From assembly GCA_017853915.1 (NCBI GenBank), contig JAFMIS010000044.1, positions 1-10,850 on the forward strand: a stretch of DNA of 10,850 bases, given 5' to 3'. Positions within the stretch are counted from its first letter, which is position 1. Each line of letters starts with the position of its first letter. The stretch is from a bacterium. Its GTDB lineage: Bacteria > Bdellovibrionota_C > UBA2361 > OMII01. Positions 1 through 7,700 of the stretch are shown in pieces. Position numbers and translations under genes: made by a program. Below the pieces are notes generated by a model that was not told where the DNA came from, made no database searches, and saw only the letters and a program-made list of their open reading frames with translations.

Positions 1-887
1 ACCTGAAGGTCTCCAATCAGAAAGGGCTTGCTCTCAATAATCCGCCCGTTGCGCACAAGCAAGACACACACAGCGGCCTGGTCTCCATCACGTACATATC
101 CGAATACATCTCGGTTCTCGCCTCGAAAGGTCACCAGAGAGTGCGTGGAGTTAAATTGAGTCAAAATATCGATCCTATCTCGCCACGCTGCCGCCTCCTC
201 GAATCGAAGTGAATTAGATGCATCTTCCATTCGAGCTGTGAGATCACGAATCGTCCCTGACGTCTTACCCTCTACGATGGATATCGCCTGTTTTAGAAGA
301 TCTTGATATTCCTCGCGAGAAACCGGCAAACAACACGGCGCACAGCAACGCTTTATCTGATACTCAAGGCACGGTCGCGCTCGATTGTAGAGCACCGAAT
401 CGGAGCACGAGCGTAGTGGCACAACCTTTCGGATTACCTCAAGCAACCCACGCAGCTCACTACCGAAGGCATAGGGGCCAAAATAGGTCGCTCCGTCGTT
501 CTGAACACGTCGAACAAGCTCGAGCCGCGGCCACTCGGCGTTCTGGTCTACTCGGATTGAGTAATATGACTTGTCATCCTTAAGAAGAATATTGTAGCGA
601 GGCTTATATCTTCCGATCAGATCTCGTTCGAGAACGAATGCCTGCTCCTCATTTTGAGTAACGATTGTCTCGAACGAAGAGAGCCGTTTAAGAAGATATT
701 CGATCTGATAGCGCCCATCTCCGCCGGCAAAATATGTCTTGAGCCTGGCTCTTAAATTCTTCGCTTTACCGACATACAGGACGACACCCCCATCATCTCG
801 CATGATATAGACGCCGGGGTCCTGGCAGACATTGAGAGCCTGTCGCCGTAGTGTGTCGATTTTTATCGCGTCCGAATGATCATTCAT
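1..887 (-). CDS. uvrC: UvrABC excinuclease subunit C, N-terminal half (runs off the left edge)
   Basis: UvrC makes the two incisions flanking a DNA lesion during nucleotide excision repair, acting in the cytoplasm with UvrA and UvrB. I translated 295 codons from the ATG at 887 with no stop. Residues 25-50 form the GIY-YIG nuclease core (GVY at 25-27, LYVGKAKNLRARL at 37-49), with the conserved VLERDLI at 85-91 carrying the metal-binding Glu. Four cysteines at 161, 173, 181 and 185 show exactly the spacing of the UvrC Fe-S cluster ligands (RPCLEYQIKRCCAPC). A UVR (UvrB-binding) segment with RFEEAAAWRDRI follows near residue 230. The RNase H-like nuclease and helix-hairpin-helix half lies outside the window. 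The start is uncertain: an in-frame GTG at 896 has AGGAG 13 bases upstream, whereas the ATG at 887 has no nearby Shine-Dalgarno. Either start falls within 30 bases of the lpxK stop, so co-transcription with the lipid A genes is likely. Confidence 0.96.
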   Translation of the reverse strand, partial: MNDHSDAIKIDTLRRQALNVCQDPGVYIMRDDGGVVLYVGKAKNLRARLKTYFAGGDGRYQIEYLLKRLSSFETIVTQNEEQAFVLERDLIGRYKPRYNILLKDDKSYYSIRVDQNAEWPRLELVRRVQNDGATYFGPYAFGSELRGLLEVIRKVVPLRSCSDSVLYNRARPCLEYQIKRCCAPCCLPVSREEYQDLLKQAISIVEGKTSGTIRDLTARMEDASNSLRFEEAAAWRDRIDILTQFNSTHSLVTFRGENRDVFGYVRDGDQAAVCVLLVRNGRIIESKPFLIGDLQ

Positions 888-912
888 ACGAGCCACAACC
901 GATAGAACGCTC

Positions 913-1929
913 CTATCGTTGAATCCTACGCAGGATCTGCGCGATGAAAGCATCGGCAGGTACCACCCGCGCCACTACATGTAACTGCGCAATCCTTGCT
1001 ACTATCGCGCTCTCCATGGACCTTAATTTTACCGCATCCTTCTCAGTGCACACGAGGGGAAGATTGGGAAACTCCTGACACATTGCTTGCAGATCAGCCT
1101 TCTGGAATTGATAGTGATCGGGATACGAAAAGGTTTTCCGAACTCTAAATCCGATGTGCTGAAGAGACGCGAAAAAGCCCTCAGGATTCGCGATAGCCGC
1201 GAACGCGATAACCTCTTGCGGCTGCAGCGACTCCTCCGACACAAGCCATTGAACCCGCTCAGCCTCAAGATACGAACGAAACACAGCTAGCCCAGGGGGC
1301 ATCACGCGTAACAGGCGTTCGTCAACTGAGGGGAGCCCCGCACCCGACAACACCGTGCGGTGAGAAAAAACCACGAGCGACGCCCTCTCAAGAGCCTTTC
1401 GGCGAGATTCCCTGAACAGCCCCGATGGGAGAAGCTCCCCCCTCAAGAAAGCTCGTACAGCATCCTCCGTTCCCGCAAACACTGATACTATATCCAGATC
1501 ACGCTCTAAGGCGCGGTGCTGTAAGCCATCATCAAGAAGCACAACATCTGCCGTGCCATCTCGCTCAATACACCTCACACCCTTGACTCGAGAACGTGAT
1601 ACATACACCTGAAACCCGGCTTGCGCCATCAGCAGGGGTTCATCACCAACCTGAGCGGCTACATCGGTTGAGGCGACTCGATGAGGCCCACGCTCTCGGC
1701 CTCCATATCCCCGCGATAGAATAGCCACTCGAACCCCTCGCTGGCCCAACTCCCGGGCAATCATGATGCAGAGAGGTGTCTTTCCATTTCCCCCAGCGGT
1801 TATGTTCCCAACACTTACGACAGGAATGCGGCTCCGGTAAGAACGCAGCAACCCTCTGTCGTAGAGCCATCCGCGTATTCCTACGACAGCTCCGTACAGT
1901 ATCGAACATGCTTTCAGAATGAGTGACAT
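913..1929 (-). CDS. lpxK: Tetraacyldisaccharide 4'-kinase LpxK
   Basis: LpxK phosphorylates the 4' position of the tetraacyl disaccharide-1-phosphate to give lipid IVA, using ATP at the inner membrane's cytoplasmic face. The 338 residues match the usual family length. The N-terminus is hydrophobic (residues 1-20), consistent with membrane association. It is followed by the family's P-loop, VGNITAGGNGKTP at 40-52, then LSRGYGG at 71-77, the Walker-B-like LLDDGLQHR at 131-139, YPDHY at 269-273 and TEKDAVKLR at 295-303, all hallmarks of LpxK. The start is supported by GAGG seven bases upstream of the ATG. The first 16 bases overlap the end of waaA, suggesting translational coupling. It is the last lipid A gene before uvrC. 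Confidence 0.97.
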   Translation of the reverse strand: MSLILKACSILYGAVVGIRGWLYDRGLLRSYRSRIPVVSVGNITAGGNGKTPLCIMIARELGQRGVRVAILSRGYGGRERGPHRVASTDVAAQVGDEPLLMAQAGFQVYVSRSRVKGVRCIERDGTADVVLLDDGLQHRALERDLDIVSVFAGTEDAVRAFLRGELLPSGLFRESRRKALERASLVVFSHRTVLSGAGLPSVDERLLRVMPPGLAVFRSYLEAERVQWLVSEESLQPQEVIAFAAIANPEGFFASLQHIGFRVRKTFSYPDHYQFQKADLQAMCQEFPNLPLVCTEKDAVKLRSMESAIVARIAQLHVVARVVPADAFIAQILRRIQR

Positions 1930-3200
1930 CGATATTCCTCACTCTCAGATAGCACAGCATACACACGACCCGATGAACCTCGATGATGTTCCCACACGCA
2001 ACGACCGGCATGGCCGATCTCCCGAAGTCGTTCCTCGTTTGAGCACAGGCGCTTCAATAGCGCGTACACATCCTCGTCGCTCGCAACCTCACAGATGCCA
2101 CCCCGCGCCCGCATCTCCCCCACGATCTCCCGGATAACCGAATGGTGCGGCCCCACTACCACTGGAACTCCATACATCGCCGGCTCAAGGGGGTTGTGCC
2201 CTCCGATGTTGACCAGCATAGCCCCCACAAAAGCGAGGTCAGCCGCAGCATAGGCCATTTCAAGCTCTCCCATAGTGTCAAGCACGAGCACATCGTGATC
2301 ACGCCCAGCCATCACCGATCCAGCCGAACGCCGAACAACACCTACCGGCAACTTTTGCGCCTCCTCCCAGAAATACGTGAAACGTTCAGCGTGCCGCGGC
2401 GCTATGATCACTTTACAGCGCACTCCCTCACTCCACAGCCTCTTGAGCGGCTCAAACCAATATCGCTCCTCACCTGGGCGCACACTACCTAATACAACAA
2501 TAGGCGTCTCGGCCGGGCACTCAGGGAACAACACCCGCCGCATCTCGATACGGGCTTCCTCGCCTGCATACCGAGGCTCAGTGTCATATTTTGTATGGCC
2601 CGTAACATGAATACGGCCAGCATCGACCCCCAGCTCAGTGAACCGAGAGCGCTGCTCCTCATCTGGAACAGAGACACTCACAAACCTCGCCAAGAGAGGA
2701 GCAAATAAGCTCCTGAGACCGATGTATCGTCGCACGGTATAATCCGATACTCTGCCATTTATTATGTGACACGGCGCGCCTCGAGCGATGACCTGTTGCA
2801 AAAGCTCGGGCCACAATTCGGTCTCCGAGATTATGAAACGATCGAACGAAAGATTCCGCAACGCTCTAGCAACCAAACACGGAGCGTCGAGAGGAATCAG
2901 ACGGGTCTCATTCACGAGCGCCCTGCCTCTATCAAGTCCGGTGGGAGAGGTTCCCGTAAGCAGTATTCGATCTTCAATCCCCCTCTCGCGAATGTGTTTA
3001 ATAAATGGGATGAGCCCTTGAACCTCTCCAACCGAGGCCCCATGCAACCACCATCCGATCGGCGCGAGCGCACCCCACTCCCCAAATCGTTCCGAATATC
3101 GGCGACGCCCGCGGGATGAAGTGAGCAATCCGAGCGCTACAAACGGAATCGCGCACGTGGTAGCACATCGGTAGGTCTTAGAGAGAAGCCCAGTGTCCAT
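1914..3200 (-). CDS. waaA: 3-deoxy-D-manno-octulosonic acid (Kdo) transferase
   Basis: WaaA (KdtA) transfers Kdo from CMP-Kdo to lipid IVA, the first step of LPS core assembly, at the cytoplasmic face of the inner membrane. The 428 residues match the family length. A hydrophobic N-terminal anchor (about 13-27) precedes WLHGASVGEV at 51-60, whose Glu59 aligns with the catalytic base of GT30 enzymes. Then come LTGTSPTG at 81-88, SETELWPELL at 125-134, GRVSDYT near 149-155, VIIAPRHAER at 264-273, DTMGELEMAYAAADLAFVG at 308-326 and the nucleotide-sugar site GGHNPLEPA at 333-341. Two motifs differ slightly from those I expect: GHTKYD where many homologues have GNLKFD, and GSVRPGEE around 238-245. 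It overlaps the DUF374 gene by 23 bases at its start and lpxK by 16 at its end. Whether it adds one, two or three Kdo units cannot be judged from sequence. Confidence 0.97.
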   Translation of the reverse strand: MDTGLLSKTYRCATTCAIPFVALGLLTSSRGRRRYSERFGEWGALAPIGWWLHGASVGEVQGLIPFIKHIRERGIEDRILLTGTSPTGLDRGRALVNETRLIPLDAPCLVARALRNLSFDRFIISETELWPELLQQVIARGAPCHIINGRVSDYTVRRYIGLRSLFAPLLARFVSVSVPDEEQRSRFTELGVDAGRIHVTGHTKYDTEPRYAGEEARIEMRRVLFPECPAETPIVVLGSVRPGEERYWFEPLKRLWSEGVRCKVIIAPRHAERFTYFWEEAQKLPVGVVRRSAGSVMAGRDHDVLVLDTMGELEMAYAAADLAFVGAMLVNIGGHNPLEPAMYGVPVVVGPHHSVIREIVGEMRARGGICEVASDEDVYALLKRLCSNEERLREIGHAGRCVWEHHRGSSGRVYAVLSESEEYRCHSF

Positions 3201-3855
3201 CGGCCCTCTCTGTAGTTTGTCGTAGCGCGTCTTGAATTCTCATACGGAGTTGGTCTGGATCATCGCATCCCACAGGATCGATCGGCTCTCCGAAGACCAC
3301 CACACCGCGAGAGAAAGGTTTGGGAATAATCATCCCGTCCCAGGACCCCAGCTGCCAGCGTCGCTCCGTTGAATAACTCATAGGATATACCGGCAAACTC
3401 GTCTTTGTAGCGACAAGCACAACCCCATCCTTACACTCATATCGTGGACCTTTAGGCCCATCGGGAGTTAGTCCTACATCCGAACCATTTCGTGCCGCTT
3501 CTATCATCTCAAGCGCCGCGTTCGCGCCCCCGCGCGTCGAAGAGCCAGCGATGGAGTGAATTCCCAACAATCGAACAGCGAATGCGATCAGCCTACCATC
3601 ACCATGCTGACTGATCAGCATATACGGCAGTTGAGCGCGTCTGCCCCTGATCCGAAAGTACCATGAGGGGAGCATCAACATTCGACCATGCCAGAAAACG
3701 AAGATTCCCGCCCGCGTAGTATCCTGAGGGGTCAATCCTGAGCGGTTAACGCACTCCCAACGAATCGTGACCGAGAGCATACGGATGAGGACAGCAGCGA
3801 GGGTGCCCCCAATTACCGTCTTTATGTTCCGTATGAATCGTCCTCGCGAAGCCAT
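3178..3855 (-). CDS. DUF374 lysophospholipid acyltransferase-like protein
   Basis: The 225 residues belong to the DUF374 family, inner-membrane proteins related to the PlsC/LpxL-type acyltransferases and often found beside lipid A genes. One hydrophobic segment near residues 13-30 could anchor it. It is followed by IFVFWHGRMLMLP at 51-63, SQHGDGRLIA at 82-91, GSSTRGG at 104-110 and LTPDGPKGPRYECKDG at 129-144, the four conserved blocks of the family. The Asp-Gly-Pro-x-Gly-Pro block matches the substrate-binding motif seen in related acyltransferases. The position between msbA and waaA suggests a role in acylating lipid A or a precursor, but its substrate is not established by sequence. An in-frame TAA lies nine bases upstream of the ATG, so no longer start is possible. 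A weak AAGG precedes the ATG. The last 23 bases overlap waaA. Confidence 0.9.
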   Translation of the reverse strand: MASRGRFIRNIKTVIGGTLAAVLIRMLSVTIRWECVNRSGLTPQDTTRAGIFVFWHGRMLMLPSWYFRIRGRRAQLPYMLISQHGDGRLIAFAVRLLGIHSIAGSSTRGGANAALEMIEAARNGSDVGLTPDGPKGPRYECKDGVVLVATKTSLPVYPMSYSTERRWQLGSWDGMIIPKPFSRGVVVFGEPIDPVGCDDPDQLRMRIQDALRQTTERADGHWASL

Positions 3856-4066
3856 GACGCCTTAGTGTATCTGCCCGAGCGACCTCCGGCAAATAGGGTA
3901 AAACCTGTGCCTCTTCAATGGTTAAGTCCCCAGAAACCCGCCTAGGAATTGCACGTGGCACTGGCGTTCGTAATAATCTTTGGTGTCTAAGCCACAACAG
4001 ACTCAACGTAGGCCTTACATTGCCTCTTGGGCCAGCTATTTCGTCTATCGTTCGCAGTTTGAGCAC
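3746..4066 (-). CDS. Uncertain overlapping ORF, possible frameshifted continuation of the upstream small protein
   Basis: A 106-residue frame opens with a GTG inside the last 22 bases of the preceding small gene and ends 110 bases into the DUF374 gene. I do not recognise it. Its first 70 residues (LRTIDEIAGPRGN near the start, DLTIEEAQVLPYLPEVARAD in the middle) have codon composition that looks coding, while the part overlapping DUF374 does not. Two readings fit. It may be the true C-terminal continuation of the frame ending at 4045, displaced by an indel in the genome or the sequencing. Alternatively it is a small coupled gene, or nothing. No Shine-Dalgarno precedes the GTG. A long out-of-frame overlap into a conserved gene makes the full ORF as drawn unlikely to be translated to its end. 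Confidence 0.25.
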   Translation of the reverse strand: MLKLRTIDEIAGPRGNVRPTLSLLWLRHQRLLRTPVPRAIPRRVSGDLTIEEAQVLPYLPEVARADTLRRHGFARTIHTEHKDGNWGHPRCCPHPYALGHDSLGVR

Positions 4067-4467
4067 TGCGCGACAACCGCAGGCGTCCCCATCGAAACAA
4101 TCGTCGGCTTCCCGCGCAGGACGTATGTTGCCTTCTGGCCCCCTCCGAGGCTGCGCGGCCCGGCAAGACGAAACGCCTCGCCGGTACCGAATCGAGTATA
4201 TACCTCAACCTCCCGAGCTATAATTGCCCGTACATTCGCCACTTCAACATTGAGGTTCTGAATGCGACGTTCTCCGCGCCGAGTGAACACAACCCAATGA
4301 GGGGTGGCTAGACGCAGGCGGGTAGTTTCTACGTGGGCGTGCGCTTCCGAGCGCTTAAGCGGGGCAGCGACAGAGCGCTTGGGCCAGCAATATCCCAGGT
4401 ATGGTCGGCAGGTGCACATTCCCACCCACACAAACCCTCCCATAATCAAACGAGATAGAGATCGCAT
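4045..4467 (-). CDS. Hypothetical secreted or membrane-anchored protein in the lipid A cluster, weakly LptC/OstA-like
   Basis: I cannot assign this gene to a family. From the ATG at 4467 it encodes 140 residues. RSLSR and a hydrophobic stretch (residues 7-17, LIMGGFVWVGM) form a signal-peptide or anchor-like N-terminus, followed by several cysteines (Cys18, 20, 27). No proper lipobox is present, because Met and Thr precede the first two cysteines. The remainder alternates short hydrophobic and charged stretches suggestive of beta strands, such as NLNVEVANVRAIIAREVEVY and QKATYVLRGKPTIVSMG. That pattern and the position after msbA faintly recall the LPS-transport proteins LptC/LptA, but this is inference, not a motif match. 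Codon composition looks coding. An ATG at 4491 would add eight residues; a TGA lies directly before it. Neither start has a visible Shine-Dalgarno. The sequence may be broken by a frameshift near 4050-4066. Confidence 0.45.
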   Translation of the reverse strand: MRSLSRLIMGGFVWVGMCTCRPYLGYCWPKRSVAAPLKRSEAHAHVETTRLRLATPHWVVFTRRGERRIQNLNVEVANVRAIIAREVEVYTRFGTGEAFRLAGPRSLGGGQKATYVLRGKPTIVSMGTPAVVAQCSNCER

Positions 4468-4633
4468 GAATATTAATTCGGGCCCATTCACGAAAAGTTG
4501 CGAACTGCCATCCCATTTTCAGACAATCGTGGCAGAGCAACACAGCGACTTCCCAGGTTTGGCTTGAGCAAGCGCAACTCCTCTCTAGGGCGCGGTCACC
4601 TGCGCGTAACCGTCGGGACAGCACTCCATAGGG
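4468..4633. other. Spacer between msbA and the hypothetical gene
   Basis: These 166 bases follow the msbA stop in a cluster where the other genes overlap or nearly touch. I see no Shine-Dalgarno, strong hairpin or T-run. A minus-strand frame opening with GTG at 4624 crosses it and stops at 4355, but its translation is cysteine- and tryptophan-rich and unrecognisable, so I do not call it a gene. The spacer could be remnant coding sequence belonging to the damaged neighbour, or untranslated leader. Confidence 0.4.
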
Positions 4634-6391
4634 CTAGACAGCAAGCTCTGCCACCGCTTCAACGTCCCGGAACTGGAGCGCATGGAGCCGTGAATACTCT
4701 CCGTTAAGGGAAAGGAGGTGATCGTGTGTTCCTTGCTCGACTATTCTCCCTCCACTCATCACTACGATAGTGTCAGCGTCACGCACAGTCGAGAGTCGGT
4801 GCGCGATAACAACAGTTGTGCGGCCCGATACCAATGCTTCGATAGCCATCTGCACCTCCCGCTCAGCGCGGTTATCAAGGGAAGCCGTGGCCTCATCAAG
4901 GATGAGAATAGGCGCGTTCTTTAGAATGGCGCGCGCAATCGCCAATCTCTGCCGCTCTCCACCCGACAAGCTCATTCCACCCTCGCCTACAATGGTCTCA
5001 AAGCCCAAGGGCAATCGCTCGATAAAATCCGTGGCAAACGCGGCCTGCGCCGCCCCTAAAACTTCCGCCCGCGAGGCCGCTGGATTTCCATAGGCGATAT
5101 TGTTGTACACGGTGTCGTTAAAGAGAAAGGTATGCTGCCCTACCATGGCGACCCGCGACCGCAACCCCGCCAAACCAACGGTCCTAATGTCAACACCACC
5201 AAGAGATATGGATCCCTGAGTGGGATCGATAAATCGCGGAATGAGATCAACCAGCGTACTCTTACCAGCACCAGAGAATCCAACCAGCGCCACTTTTTTT
5301 GACTCCGGGATAAGAAGAGAAATATTCTTCAGAGCCTCAACCTTGGTCTCTCCCTCCGAACGCGTCGGGTATTCATACGACACATTATGAAATTCGATGG
5401 CATGGCCCAGTGGCAATGGGGTGGGATTAAGCGGCTCCTGAATCGTTGGTGGTGTATCAAGGATCTCAAAAATTCGCTGCGCCCCCGCCAGTCCTTGTTG
5501 CACGGTAGCGTTCACTCGCGTGAGTTTCTTGAATGGCTCATACATCAAGAAGACCGAGACTAGAAAAGCCATAAAACCGCCAGCTGTGCGAGCCCCAGAA
5601 ATAACAGTATAGCCGCCATACAGGAGCACACCAGAAACAGCCAAACTCGCCAGAACCTCATTAATCGGACCCGCCAATGCACGAACCCGTTCAGAGCGAA
5701 TAAATGTCTTTGTCAGCTCGTGATTACCACGTTCAAACCGCTCCTGCTCAAACTGCTCGCGGGAGAATATCTTTACAACTCGATGGCCCTGCATACTCTC
5801 TTGAAAGAGCGCCGCGAGCGAGCCTATCGCGTCCTGCCCCCTCTTTGACAATTTTCGCATCCTCTTTCCGATGCGAGCTATCGGAAAGCCCGCCAGGGGG
5901 AAAAAGACCACTGCCAACGCCGACAACATCGGGTCAAGGTAGGTGCATGAGCACAACAACACCACAACGCGAATCGAATCCCGAATTATCGCCGCCGATG
6001 AGTCAGTCAACAGTGTGCGAATTAAAAGAACATCCGACGTCACGCGCGAGAGAATCTCGGCAGTTGAATTCTTAACAAAAAAATCCGGAGAGAGAGAAAG
6101 GACGTGTCTATTGACGTCGTTGCGAATATCCTCAGTCACCTTGTGACCAACGGAGGCCATAAGGAACTGTTGTCCAAAATCCGCGATTGCGCGAACCACA
6201 GAGAACCCCACCAGGAGAATGGGAAGAATCCAGAGAAGCTTCTCATCACGCTGAGTAAAAACTCCATCAAGAATGTATTTAACCAAGAAAGGGACTACGC
6301 CATCAGTAGCGCCAAATACGACCATGAACGCAAGCGCTGCCCAGAATTTTCGATAATGAGGGCGCAGGTATTTAAAGATTCTTCTATACAT
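4634..6391 (-). CDS. msbA: Lipid A export ABC transporter MsbA-type (fused permease/ATPase)
   Basis: This is a 585-residue half-transporter that would homodimerise in the inner membrane. In this context the likely substrate is lipid A-core, flipped from the cytoplasmic to the periplasmic leaflet. Residues 1-300 hold the exporter-type transmembrane domain with about six helices. It includes the conserved FFVKNSTAEILSRVTSDV (104-121) coupling region and FQESMQGHRVVKIF (196-209). The ATPase follows: Walker A GFSGAGKST at 371-379, a Q-loop Gln at 419, signature LSGGERQ at 475-481, Walker B ILILDE at 495-500, D-loop SLD at 504-506 and switch His531. All catalytic residues are intact. It starts 9 bases after lpxB stops, so the two are almost certainly co-transcribed. 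Family membership is certain. The lipid A assignment rests on the neighbours, since exporters of this family also carry drugs and peptides. Confidence 0.93.
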   Translation of the reverse strand: MYRRIFKYLRPHYRKFWAALAFMVVFGATDGVVPFLVKYILDGVFTQRDEKLLWILPILLVGFSVVRAIADFGQQFLMASVGHKVTEDIRNDVNRHVLSLSPDFFVKNSTAEILSRVTSDVLLIRTLLTDSSAAIIRDSIRVVVLLCSCTYLDPMLSALAVVFFPLAGFPIARIGKRMRKLSKRGQDAIGSLAALFQESMQGHRVVKIFSREQFEQERFERGNHELTKTFIRSERVRALAGPINEVLASLAVSGVLLYGGYTVISGARTAGGFMAFLVSVFLMYEPFKKLTRVNATVQQGLAGAQRIFEILDTPPTIQEPLNPTPLPLGHAIEFHNVSYEYPTRSEGETKVEALKNISLLIPESKKVALVGFSGAGKSTLVDLIPRFIDPTQGSISLGGVDIRTVGLAGLRSRVAMVGQHTFLFNDTVYNNIAYGNPAASRAEVLGAAQAAFATDFIERLPLGFETIVGEGGMSLSGGERQRLAIARAILKNAPILILDEATASLDNRAEREVQMAIEALVSGRTTVVIAHRLSTVRDADTIVVMSGGRIVEQGTHDHLLSLNGEYSRLHALQFRDVEAVAELAV

Positions 6392-6400
6392 ACAACGCCC

Positions 6401-7543
6401 CTAGCTCCTCGCGCTTGTTTCAATAATTAGCCGAGCCACACGCTGCGACACGGTTCCGAGCGCTTGCTCCCCACATAGAGCGTCGCGCACGGTGACGAGA
6501 TTCTCCAGCATCTCAGAGCGTTCGCGACCATCCTCAAGGATACGCTCCACCTCTTCCGCGATCTCAGCTTCGGGAAGTCTCACTCGCATCAACTCTCGCA
6601 CGGTGCCGGAGCGTATAATATTTACGGGCGAGCACTCTCGGAGAGAAACTAATAGAAAGGTTATCATCCTGGCGACTATGCCACCAGAGTACACACATAC
6701 AAACGGTAACCCCGCGATCGCGCCCTCCAAGTTGCATGTACCGGATTTCAAGACGCCCACGCGGGCTTTGCGCATCTCATCCAGGGGCTCTCCACGTACC
6801 CAATCTGTCGCCGCAAGCACCGATGGATCAACATGCTTGCACGCTACGTCCTTTGCCCATGTGCTATCCATATTGGGCGCCAGCAATACCGTTGCCCGCA
6901 GATTCGGGTGTTTTCCGCGTACCCTGGCAAATGCACCAAGGATCGGCACTAATATCCTCTCAACCTCGCTTTTACGACTGCCCGGTAACAGAAGTACGGA
7001 ATTCGCGCGCGCGTCTGAAGGAGTGACCTGACCGATGACCTCAGATAACGGATGACCAACATACACGACTTGCTCGTAGCCATAGTGTGAATAGAACTCG
7101 GGCTCGAAGGGAAAGATTGCGGCTATCCGATCGACGTATCGCGCTATCTTTCTAATTCGCCCCCTTCGCCACGCCCAAACCTTGGGCGGAATAAAATACA
7201 CAACTGGAATACCGAGCGAGTGCGCGACTTTTGCCAGCCGCAAATTGAAATCGGGATAGTCGACGAGAACCAGAACATCGGGGCGCCACTCTCGGATACT
7301 TCGCGCCATAAGCCGGAATGAGGATACGATCTTGGCGGCGGAGCGAAACAGCTCGAGAAATCCCATCGCCGCCCCGGCCCTGTAGCAGTCCACGTCAAGG
7401 GTTGCTCCAGCGAGCTGAGATTCCCGTCCTGCCATGCCACGTATCACCACGTCGGGAAGCTGCGCCTTGAGGGCCTGCACAACTCGCGATAAGTGCTGAT
7501 CCCCTGATACCTCACCCGCGCTAACAAGAACCTTAAGAGCCAT
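6401..7543 (-). CDS. lpxB: Lipid-A-disaccharide synthase LpxB
   Basis: LpxB condenses UDP-2,3-diacylglucosamine with lipid X to form the beta-1,6 disaccharide-1-phosphate of lipid A, at the inner membrane. The 380 residues fit the GT19 family. Visible motifs are VSAGEVSGDQH at 7-17, LVDYPDFNLRLAK at 93-105, YFIPPKVWAWRRGR at 116-129, FPFEPEFY at 144-151, YVGHPL at 161-166, LLPGSRKSEV at 185-194 and LKSGTCNLEGAIAGLP at 265-280. The C-terminal acceptor-side segment is diverged: SPVNII at 305-310 keeps the conserved Asn, but the following MRVRLPEAE lacks the Leu-Gln usually found there. The ATG at 7543 has only a distant GAGG upstream. It is the first gene of the lipid A cluster, preceded by a 357-base spacer that should hold the promoter. 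Confidence 0.96.
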   Translation of the reverse strand: MALKVLVSAGEVSGDQHLSRVVQALKAQLPDVVIRGMAGRESQLAGATLDVDCYRAGAAMGFLELFRSAAKIVSSFRLMARSIREWRPDVLVLVDYPDFNLRLAKVAHSLGIPVVYFIPPKVWAWRRGRIRKIARYVDRIAAIFPFEPEFYSHYGYEQVVYVGHPLSEVIGQVTPSDARANSVLLLPGSRKSEVERILVPILGAFARVRGKHPNLRATVLLAPNMDSTWAKDVACKHVDPSVLAATDWVRGEPLDEMRKARVGVLKSGTCNLEGAIAGLPFVCVYSGGIVARMITFLLVSLRECSPVNIIRSGTVRELMRVRLPEAEIAEEVERILEDGRERSEMLENLVTVRDALCGEQALGTVSQRVARLIIETSARS

Positions 7544-7684
7544 GAGACAGACTTCTACCTCGGAACCCTACCGAAGGTAAACAACTTAGGGATTCCAGCT
7601 ACCTAGACTGCGCACGTCAGCCTCAAATTGATCTAACTATGAGCTCGTAATACTCTCGGGCAGCCTGATGCCGTCTACGCAACT

Positions 7685-7696
7685 CCGACGCGTCGG
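7685..7696. repeat. 12-bp perfect palindrome
   Basis: CCGACGCGTCGG reads identically on both strands. It lies in the mscL-lpxB spacer, about 140 bases upstream of the lpxB start. A dimeric regulator could bind such a site, but a single copy gives no direct support. Confidence 0.6.
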
Positions 7697-7700
7697 GTTG

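Noticed and set aside
3918..4261. Two overlapping plus-strand frames across the unassigned region
   Set aside because: All neighbours are on the minus strand; these translations show no motif and there is no Shine-Dalgarno, so they are most likely shadows.
4408..4467. Lipoprotein signal in the hypothetical protein (cysteines at residues 18 and 20)
   Set aside because: The residues before these cysteines are Met and Thr, not Gly, Ala or Ser, so no valid lipobox exists; an uncleaved anchor is more likely.
4355..4624. Minus-strand 89-codon frame with GTG start just after msbA
   Set aside because: The translation is Cys/Trp-rich with no family resemblance, and it overlaps the better-looking frame ending at 4045.
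6492..7031. Plus-strand open frame of 179 codons opposite lpxB
   Set aside because: It is antisense to a well-supported LpxB, has no recognisable motif, and is rich in Arg/Ser/Thr/Pro as expected for a shadow frame.
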